Shown here: piece after piece, positions 1-5,238 of the stretch | Layout: each line of letters starts with the position of its first letter | Numbering within the stretch: the first letter of the stretch is position 1 | From: Planctomycetota bacterium | GTDB taxonomy: Bacteria > Planctomycetota > Planctomycetia > Pirellulales > Lacipirellulaceae | Length of the DNA: 5,855 nt | Direction of reading: 5' to 3' | Assembly: GCA_024278035.1 (NCBI GenBank) | Contig: JAJRUA010000027.1 | Span: 1 to 5,855, forward strand | Translations under genes and position numbers: made by a program | Notes under the pieces: model-generated | Seen by the model: only the letters and a program-made list of their open reading frames with translations | What the model was told of the DNA's origin: nothing | The model's database searches: none

Positions 1-1701
1 ATGAGCAAGCTAGGCAAGTTCCTTATTGAAAAAGGGGTCGTTGGTCCCGATCAGTGGACCGAAGCGGAGGGGATTGCCAAGAAAAAAGGCACGAAGACCC
101 AGGACGTGCTGATCGAACTCGATTACGCCACGGCTGAGCAAGTGATGCAGGCACACGCCGACATCCAAGGCTTTGAGTTCATCAATCTCCAGGACGTGCC
201 CATTCCGCCGGCGGTGGTCGAACTGGTCCCTGAGTCGGTCGCCCGAGAGAACGCCGTCATTCCGATCGGCGAAGATGGGGAGAGCCTCAAGGTCTGCGTC
301 AGCGATCCAGACGACTTTGAGACGATCGAAAAACTCCAGTTCATTCTGAACCGAAAGATCGAAATCGCTCTGGCAACCCGAGAGCATATTCTCGAAGCGA
401 TCAACCGGAATTATGGCCAGAACATGGACGAGTCAGCTGACTCGATGCTCCAAGAGTTCACCGATACGGCGATCGACTTCACTGAGACGGAGGGCGATGA
501 CGATGAAATGGACGAGGATGTCGATGAAGCGTCGGCCCCCGTTGTGAAGCTCGTACAACTCATGATTGGCGAAGCGGTTCAGTTGCGAGCCTCAGACATT
601 CATGTCGAGCCGTTCGAGGATCGTATTCGTATCCGCTACCGAATCGACGGGATGTTGATCGAACGCGATAGCCCGCCACGTCGTTTGCTGGGGGCCCTGC
701 TCTCACGCATCAAAATCCTCGCAAAAATGGACATCGCTGAGCGACGCAGGACGCAAGACGGACGGATCAAAATCACGGCAGGCGGCAAGGAACTTGACCT
801 GCGGGTCAGTATGCTTCCCACCAACCATGGCCAAAGTTGTGTCATGCGACTGCTGGACAAGGATAACATTAAGGTCGGTGTGCGGCAGCTTGGACTTTCG
901 GAACGCGACTTTAAGGTCTTCAACCAACTCATCAAAAGGCCCAACGGCATCATGCTCGTAACCGGCCCCACCGGTTCGGGAAAAACGACGACGCTCTACG
1001 CCTCGCTCAACGAACTGAATCGACCGGATAAAAAAATCATCACCGCTGAGGATCCGGTGGAGTATTATTTGCCCGGGATTAACCAAGTGGAGGTCAAGCA
1101 CCAGATCGGCCTCGACTTTGCGCTCATCATTCGGGCCATGTTGCGGCAAGCGCCAAACATTATTCTCGTGGGTGAGATGCGAGACTATGAGACGGCATCG
1201 ATGGGCATTCAGGCATCGCTGACCGGTCACTTGGTCTTTAGCACGTTGCACACAAACGATGCGCCGGGGGCTGTGACACGGATGGTGGACATGGGGGTCC
1301 CCGCTTATCTGGTGGCGAGTAGCGTGGTTGGCATCTTGGCCCAACGGCTAGTGCGAGTCATCTGCCCCAAGTGCAAAGCGCCCCACGAATTGACCCAAGC
1401 CGAAATGAAGGAAGCCTACATCACCCCTGAAATGGCCGCTGGGGCCACTTTTATGAAGGGTCGAGGCTGTAATAACTGCGGAGGAAGCGGCTATCGAGGC
1501 CGCCTGGGCGTCTTTGAGTTGATGGTTATGACCGGTCCTATTCGTGAATTGGCCTTCCAGGGGGCTTCGACTCAAGATATCCGAAGAAAAGCCATAAAGC
1601 TAGGCATGTCAACACTTTACGACGATGCTATCCTGAAGGTGTGTAACGGAATCACCACGCTGGAAGAGGTCTTCCGGGTCACCAAGAGAGAGGAGGGCTA
1701 A
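1..1701 (+). CDS. pilB: PilB/GspE-family assembly ATPase (first paralogue, degenerate MshEN motif)
   Basis: Hexameric cytoplasmic AAA-like ATPase expected to power pilin (or pseudopilin) assembly through a PilC/GspF platform protein. The 566-residue length is typical of PilB. Residues 1-150 form an MshEN/T2SSE_N domain, then a very acidic linker (about 162-176). The N2 domain begins near 181, with the ASDIHVEP motif at 197-204. Walker A is GPTGSGKT at 322-329 (K328). The Asp box is AEDPVE at 349-354, Walker B ends at GEMRD 391-395 (E392), and the His box has H410 and H417. A zinc-binding tetracysteine is present (C455, C458, C490, C493), as in PilB/GspE but not PilT. Oddities: the usual RQDPD before Walker B is RQAPN (A384, N386), and ETAE is ETAS (S400). 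The N-terminal c-di-GMP motif is eroded. The start is at base 1, so no ribosome binding site can be seen, but the MSKLGKFLIEKG opening fits the family. The family is certain; whether it serves a pilus or a secretion machine is not. The symbol denotes the family. Confidence 0.95.
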   Translation: MSKLGKFLIEKGVVGPDQWTEAEGIAKKKGTKTQDVLIELDYATAEQVMQAHADIQGFEFINLQDVPIPPAVVELVPESVARENAVIPIGEDGESLKVCVSDPDDFETIEKLQFILNRKIEIALATREHILEAINRNYGQNMDESADSMLQEFTDTAIDFTETEGDDDEMDEDVDEASAPVVKLVQLMIGEAVQLRASDIHVEPFEDRIRIRYRIDGMLIERDSPPRRLLGALLSRIKILAKMDIAERRRTQDGRIKITAGGKELDLRVSMLPTNHGQSCVMRLLDKDNIKVGVRQLGLSERDFKVFNQLIKRPNGIMLVTGPTGSGKTTTLYASLNELNRPDKKIITAEDPVEYYLPGINQVEVKHQIGLDFALIIRAMLRQAPNIILVGEMRDYETASMGIQASLTGHLVFSTLHTNDAPGAVTRMVDMGVPAYLVASSVVGILAQRLVRVICPKCKAPHELTQAEMKEAYITPEMAAGATFMKGRGCNNCGGSGYRGRLGVFELMVMTGPIRELAFQGASTQDIRRKAIKLGMSTLYDDAILKVCNGITTLEEVFRVTKREEG

Positions 1702-1718
1702 GTCGCTAGGTTGGGGTC

Positions 1719-1782
1719 GCCAGATTGGCACCCGCGCCGCGTATCGTTTTTGACTTTGCAATTTGCCTAACCCCAATCTGGC
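1719..1782. repeat. 10-bp inverted repeat flanking the sigma-54-type promoter
   Basis: GCCAGATTGG (1719-1728) is repeated as its exact reverse complement, CCAATCTGGC (1773-1782), 44 nt downstream. The downstream arm overlaps the -24 element of the promoter match. The upstream arm lies about 77-86 nt before the predicted start site. It could be an operator or activator site, or a weak RNA stem after the first ATPase gene. The loop is too long and lacks the features of a good intrinsic terminator. Confidence 0.45.
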
Positions 1783-1794
1783 AAAATACTTGCG
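1778..1794 (+). promoter_or_regulatory. Candidate sigma-54 (RpoN) -24/-12 promoter for pilT
   Basis: The sequence CTGGCAAAATACTTGCG matches the RpoN consensus (TGGCAC, five bases, TTGCW). TGGCA is at 1779-1783 and TTGC at 1790-1793, with the diagnostic GG (1780-1781) and GC (1792-1793) separated by exactly 10 nt. Only the sixth base (A for C) and the final W (G) differ. The predicted start is near 1805. Such promoters need an enhancer-binding activator, whose site usually lies about 80-200 nt upstream, here at the end of the preceding gene or just after it. The orientation and location point to pilT. The match is strong by eye but has no experimental support. Confidence 0.6.
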
Positions 1795-2000
1795 TAAAGG
1801 CGTAGTTTAGAAAACAATAGCTGTACGAGGTGCGGGAACCCTTAATTCTTGGCGGGCATTGCGTCTTCTCCTGAAGGCGAAGGAACAGAGCCCTCCTCAA
1901 CCGTCACCCGCGCCTCCCCCAAAGGACTTGTCCGGTAGCCTTGTTCCCTAAAGCTACGTGGCAAGCGAGAATAGCTGATAAACTACAGACTTCCGGCAGA

Positions 2001-2019
2001 GCCCCCACTTTTTGGGGGC
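2001..2019 (+). other. GC-rich hairpin in the pilT leader
   Basis: GCCCCCA (2001-2007) pairs perfectly with TGGGGGC (2013-2019) around a five-base CTTTT loop. No T-tract follows on either strand, so it is not a standard intrinsic terminator. It lies about 100 nt before the pilT start and just before a purine-rich GGGAGG (2020-2025) and a small ORF. It may affect mRNA stability or leader translation. Confidence 0.5.
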
Positions 2020-2120
2020 GGGAGGCATGTGGCGAGGCGTCCGAAGTGGGCACTCGGGCACTCAGCCAGCAATACCAAATCAAACACCAGCCTTCAAGGC
2101 GTTGGAGTAAGCGTAGCAGA

Positions 2121-3218
2121 ATGGGCACGATCCTCATCGACAAGCTGCTTGCAGCCGTAGTCAAACAAGGCGCAAGCGACCTCCACATCACGGTCGGGCA
2201 GCCCCCCGTGTTGCGATTGAGTGGTCGAATGCAGAAACTCAAGACCAAGGTGCTCGAAGACGCCGACACGATGGGCCTGATGAAGAGCATCACGCCCGAC
2301 CGTTGCCAGCAAGAGTTTCAAGAGACCGGTAGCACGGACTTTGGTTTCGCCTTTGGCGAAGAAGCTCGCTTTCGTGTCTCCGTCTTTCGCCAGCGCGGCA
2401 AAGTGGCGATGGTCCTTCGGCAAATTCCTGTCGATCTGTTTTCGATGGAACAGCTCGGGGTGCCAGAGATATTCAAGAAGATGATTATGCGCCCAAGAGG
2501 TTTGGTGCTGGTGACCGGCCCGACAGGGTCGGGTAAATCGACTTCGCTGGCGGCGATGGTCGATTATCTGAACGAGAACGTCGATCACCATATCATCACG
2601 ATTGAAGACCCGATCGAGTTCCAGCACAACCACAAAAAATCGACGATTAACCAGCGTGAAGTAGGGGTGGATGTTACGAGCTTCTCCGAAGCGATCCGCC
2701 GTGCCTTGCGACAAGACCCGGATGTGATTCTGGTTGGCGAAATGCGAGACCTCGAAACAATCGAGGCCGCCATTACCGCGGCAGAAACAGGGCACGTTGT
2801 CTTCGGAACCCTACATACCAGTAGTGCCGCCGGTACGATCAACCGCATCATCGACGTTTTCCCGGCCCACCAGCAGGACCAAATTCGGACGCAGCTTGCT
2901 TCGTCGATCATCGGCATCCTTTGTCAACAACTTCTAAAGAAAGTCGGCGGCGGCCGCGTTGCCGCTTTTGAGACACTTGCCGTCACCCCCGGCATCGCCA
3001 ACTTGATTCGTGAAAACAAAATCTTCCGCATCACCTCAGCCATTCAGACGGGTGCTAAGCAGGGAATGAAGCTGCTCGACGACCACATTTTAGAGCACTA
3101 CGAGAACGGTCTTGTCACGAAAGAAGACGCGTTGGGCAAGTGCAACATGCCGGAAGAGCTTGCCGCAAGAATGGCAACCGCGGATAGCAATCGAGAAGCG
3201 GAAGAAGAAGAGGATTAG
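2121..3218 (+). CDS. pilT: PilT, type IV pilus retraction ATPase
   Basis: Cytoplasmic hexameric ATPase that depolymerises the pilus, giving twitching motility and pilus retraction. The ATG at 2121 gives 365 residues, close to the usual PilT size, and the opening MGTILIDKLLAAVVKQGASD is typical. In-frame codons back to a TTG at 1941 look unrelated and are excluded. A GGAG lies at 2104-2107, 13 nt before the ATG, which is rather far. Motifs: ASDLH near the N-terminus, Walker A GPTGSGKS at 133-140 (K139), Asp box IEDPIE at 161-166, RQDPD just before Walker B, GEMRD at 206-210 (E207), and His box H225 and H232. It lacks the MshEN domain and the tetracysteine, as expected for PilT. The C-terminal AIRNLIRE motif, needed for twitching in Pseudomonas, reads GIANLIRE (291-298). 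The protein ends in an acidic tail, REAEEEED. It sits between two PilB-type genes with its own candidate promoter. PilU is less likely given the sequence and setting. Confidence 0.95.
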   Translation: MGTILIDKLLAAVVKQGASDLHITVGQPPVLRLSGRMQKLKTKVLEDADTMGLMKSITPDRCQQEFQETGSTDFGFAFGEEARFRVSVFRQRGKVAMVLRQIPVDLFSMEQLGVPEIFKKMIMRPRGLVLVTGPTGSGKSTSLAAMVDYLNENVDHHIITIEDPIEFQHNHKKSTINQREVGVDVTSFSEAIRRALRQDPDVILVGEMRDLETIEAAITAAETGHVVFGTLHTSSAAGTINRIIDVFPAHQQDQIRTQLASSIIGILCQQLLKKVGGGRVAAFETLAVTPGIANLIRENKIFRITSAIQTGAKQGMKLLDDHILEHYENGLVTKEDALGKCNMPEELAARMATADSNREAEEEED

Positions 3219-3237
3219 GAAAGAGGCTTAGATAGCA

Positions 3238-3355
3238 GGTATCCCCCTCCCCTTTTTAGGAGAGGGGGCAGGGGAGGGGTAAAGAATCCGCCTGCAGGGT
3301 TCCAAAACCCCCTCCCCTAACCCCTCCTCCCCCGAAAACGGGGGAGGGGGATGCC
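3238..3355. repeat. Palindromic intergenic repeat (miniature inverted-repeat-like element)
   Basis: A 118-nt C-rich/G-rich element fills most of the gap between pilT and the next ATPase gene. Its ends are 15-bp inverted repeats with one mismatch: GGTATCCCCCTCCCC at 3238-3252 and GGGGAGGGGGATGCC at 3341-3355. Each arm folds on itself. On the left, 3244-3253 pairs with 3270-3279. On the right, 3323-3334 pairs with 3339-3350 (12 bp, one G-T) around an AAAA loop. The arms are also imperfect reverse complements of each other, and CCTGCAGG (3291-3298) lies near the centre. It has no coding potential and no T-tract, so it resembles REP/BIME or MITE-like dispersed repeats rather than a terminator. 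It probably recurs elsewhere in the genome, but that cannot be seen here. Confidence 0.7.
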
Positions 3356-3361
3356 TCGACC

Positions 3362-3382
3362 CATCGTTCATCATTCATCGTA
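3362..3382. repeat. Three imperfect tandem heptamers
   Basis: CATCGTT, CATCATT and CATCGTA follow one another directly between the palindromic element and the ribosome binding site of the second PilB-type gene. It is a short, low-complexity array with no clear function. It may belong to the adjacent dispersed repeat or to an AT-richer leader. Confidence 0.45.
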
Positions 3383-3390
3383 GATAATTT

Positions 3391-3395
3391 AAGGA
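3391..3395 (+). promoter_or_regulatory. Shine-Dalgarno for the second PilB-type gene
   Basis: AAGGA lies 11 nt before the ATG at 3407. It favours this ATG over the in-frame ATG two codons later, which would be 17 nt away. Confidence 0.55.
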
Positions 3396-3406
3396 TTCCA
3401 GCCATC

Positions 3407-5131
3407 ATGGAAATGCGTCGTATCGGACAAATCATGGTCGATATGGGCTTCCTCGACGACCAACAGCTTGATCTGTTGGTGGACGAGCAGAAGCAGCACC
3501 CGGGCAAATTGCTCGGGCGTGTCGCTATGGATATGGGGTTGATTGACGAGGAGAAGCTCGCCCAGGCGCTGGCTGAGCAGATGCTGTTGCAGGTTGTCGT
3601 CGCCCATGAAGTATCGATCGATAAGAAAGTGCTGGCCATGGTCACCGAACCAATGGCGCAGATGTATCGCATCATACCGATCGGGTTCGATGAAGATACC
3701 AACACGCTGTCGGTCGCGATGTGCGATCCTCAAAATCTCGGCACCCAAGACGAACTGCGCACTTTCCTTGGCTGCAACATCCGGACTCTTGTTGCCACCG
3801 AGTCGAGCATCAATGCCGGACTTGAACGGTACTACGGCGAAAACACCGAAAGTGTGGAATCGCTCGTCGAATCGCTCGAAGCCGACACAGAATTGGCTGC
3901 CGCAGCGGCAGCCTTGGGGCAGGAGGGGCCGATTGACCTGACGAGCGTCGAAGCACTCGCCGATAGTGCCCCGGTCCGAAAGCTGCTGAACATGGTGCTC
4001 CTGCTCGCCATTAAGGACCATGCTAGTGACCTCCATTTCGAGCCCTTTGAAGACGAGTTTCGCATTCGCATCAAAGCGGACGGAGTGCTTTATGAAATGG
4101 TCCCCCCGCCACGTCACTTGGCGTTTGCAATTACCACTCGCATCAAGGTTATGGCCAACCTTGACATTGCAGAACGTCGTATGCCGCAAGACGGACGGAT
4201 CGAGCTGACCGTGGGTGGCCACCCGGTTGATCTTCGGGTGAGTGTCTTGCCAACCATCTTCGGCGAGAGCGTGGTAATGCGGGTGCTCGACCGAAGTGTC
4301 GTGGAACTCGATCTTTCCAAAGTCGGAATGAACGACGAAATCATGGCTGCTTTTCGGAAAACGATCACCAAGCCCAACGGGATTGTCCTTGTGACGGGCC
4401 CCACCGGTTCAGGCAAGACGACAACGCTCTATTCCGCCTTGAGCGAGCTAAATTCGATCGAGGACAAACTGATTACGACCGAAGACCCGGTCGAGTACGA
4501 CATCGACGGGATTATCCAAGTGCCGATCGACGCCTCGATTGGCAACACGTTTGCCCAATGCCTGCGGGCGATTCTTCGGCAGGATCCGGATAAGATTCTG
4601 GTGGGCGAGATTCGTGATATCGAAACGGCTGAGATTGCGGTCCAGGCGTCGCTCACGGGTCACTTGGTGTTCAGCACGCTGCACACGAACGACGCCCCAG
4701 GCACAATCACTCGTATGAAGGACATGGGTGTGCCGACGTTCCTTATCACGGCGACGGTCGAAGCAATCCTTGCCCAACGGCTCGTACGGCGAATTTGTGC
4801 CAACTGCAAGGAGGAATATGTCCCCTCAAAAGATGTGCTCAGCGACCTTGATATGACCTCCGATCAGCTAAAAGGGAAGAAGTTTTACCATGGTGCCGGC
4901 TGCGAAATCTGCAATAACACTGGCTACAAAGGCCGTGTTGGGCTGTTTGAGCTGCTGATTATGACCGACAACTTACGTGACATGATTATGCAAAACTGTC
5001 AGACTGAGGCGTTGCGCGACGCCGCCGAAAAAGAAGGAATGGTCACGCTCCGCACCGCCGGCATGGCTGCCGCCTACAGTGGAACCACCACCCCCGAAGA
5101 AGTCATTCGTGAAACCATCCAAGAAGCCTAA
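3407..5131 (+). CDS. pilB: PilB/GspE-family assembly ATPase with intact MshEN c-di-GMP motif (second paralogue)
   Basis: Assembly ATPase expected to drive pilus extension with the PilC encoded directly downstream. It has 574 residues, normal for PilB. The N-terminal MshEN domain carries two consecutive 24-residue motifs. The first runs from R5-I6-G7 through G14 and L21 to Q28. The second runs from L35-L36-G37 through G44 and L51 to Q58. This pattern is known to bind cyclic di-GMP in MshE-type ATPases. A linker with a run of six alanines (164-169) precedes the core. ASDLHFEP is at 206-213, Walker A GPTGSGKT at 331-338 (K337), Asp box TEDPVE at 358-363, RQDPD at 391-395, GEIRD at 400-404 (E401), and His box H419 and H426. 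The zinc tetracysteine is C464, C467, C499 and C502. All catalytic residues are canonical, unlike the first paralogue. The 107-nt gap to pilC makes it the likelier PilC partner. A GspE role in a secretion machine cannot be excluded. Confidence 0.95.
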   Translation: MEMRRIGQIMVDMGFLDDQQLDLLVDEQKQHPGKLLGRVAMDMGLIDEEKLAQALAEQMLLQVVVAHEVSIDKKVLAMVTEPMAQMYRIIPIGFDEDTNTLSVAMCDPQNLGTQDELRTFLGCNIRTLVATESSINAGLERYYGENTESVESLVESLEADTELAAAAAALGQEGPIDLTSVEALADSAPVRKLLNMVLLLAIKDHASDLHFEPFEDEFRIRIKADGVLYEMVPPPRHLAFAITTRIKVMANLDIAERRMPQDGRIELTVGGHPVDLRVSVLPTIFGESVVMRVLDRSVVELDLSKVGMNDEIMAAFRKTITKPNGIVLVTGPTGSGKTTTLYSALSELNSIEDKLITTEDPVEYDIDGIIQVPIDASIGNTFAQCLRAILRQDPDKILVGEIRDIETAEIAVQASLTGHLVFSTLHTNDAPGTITRMKDMGVPTFLITATVEAILAQRLVRRICANCKEEYVPSKDVLSDLDMTSDQLKGKKFYHGAGCEICNNTGYKGRVGLFELLIMTDNLRDMIMQNCQTEALRDAAEKEGMVTLRTAGMAAAYSGTTTPEEVIRETIQEA

Positions 5132-5174
5132 GAAAACATCCTTCTGTCGGCTTATCCTTACCCCACAAACGCTG

Positions 5175-5218
5175 AAAGCAGATGGCCCGAGTCTAATCAA
5201 CACCGGGCTGACAGCTTT
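5175..5218 (+). other. Imperfect long hairpin in the pilC leader
   Basis: Bases 5175-5189 pair with 5204-5218: an AAAGC/GCTTT outer helix and a GCCCG/CGGGC inner helix, joined by a region with two A-A mismatches and two wobbles. The loop is 14 nt. The 3' side runs into TTTGTTT, a weak U-rich tail, and the pilC Shine-Dalgarno starts 7 nt later. It could be a weak attenuator or a processing or stability element that sets the ATPase-to-PilC ratio. Confidence 0.4.
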
Positions 5219-5224
5219 GTTTCC

Positions 5225-5230
5225 GAAGGA
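5225..5230 (+). promoter_or_regulatory. Shine-Dalgarno for pilC
   Basis: GAAGGA lies 8 nt before the ATG at 5239. This is the best-placed ribosome binding site in the window and fixes the pilC start. Confidence 0.75.
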
Positions 5231-5238
5231 AACACCTC

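Larger units (their letters stand above)
1702..2120 (+). other. 419-nt intergenic region and probable pilT leader
   Basis: No conserved protein is visible in this gap. Going downstream it contains an inverted repeat (1719-1728 with 1773-1782), a sigma-54-type promoter match (1778-1794), about 190 nt with no feature I can name, a GC-rich hairpin (2001-2019), a tandem octamer GGGCACTC twice (2048-2063), and a small ORF (2027-2110) that ends 10 nt before pilT. If transcription starts about 12 nt past the -12 element, near 1805, pilT has a leader of roughly 316 nt. I see no tRNA and no recognisable riboswitch. The in-frame codons upstream of the pilT ATG do not resemble PilT, so I treat them as non-coding in that frame. 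Confidence 0.7.

Noticed and set aside
703..1344. Long open frame on the minus strand inside the first ATPase gene
   Set aside because: It lies wholly opposite conserved coding sequence, shows no recognisable family, and is explained by codon bias of the sense gene.
1727..1752. Intrinsic terminator after the first ATPase gene, with GTTTTTG as U-tract
   Set aside because: Only a 3-bp stem can be formed before the T run, and the bases between are unpaired.
1779..1830. Cyclic di-GMP riboswitch suggested by GGCAAA and CGTAAAGGC
   Set aside because: The conserved GGGACGCAAAGCC core and the paired stems are absent; the GGCAAA is better explained by the -24 promoter element.
1941..2120. Extended N-terminus of PilT from an in-frame TTG
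   Set aside because: The extra 60 residues do not resemble PilT, and the ATG at 2121 gives the normal length and the conserved start of the family.
3323..3350. Intrinsic terminator after pilT
   Set aside because: The 12-bp stem is strong but no T-tract follows on either strand; it is part of the palindromic repeat.
3381..3390. Sigma-70 -10 box TAGATAATTT before the second PilB gene
   Set aside because: No acceptable -35 element lies 16-18 nt upstream; the match is likely due to local AT-richness.
3389..4222. 277-codon open frame on the minus strand opposite the second PilB gene
   Set aside because: Antisense shadow of a strongly conserved gene; no domain is recognisable in the translation.
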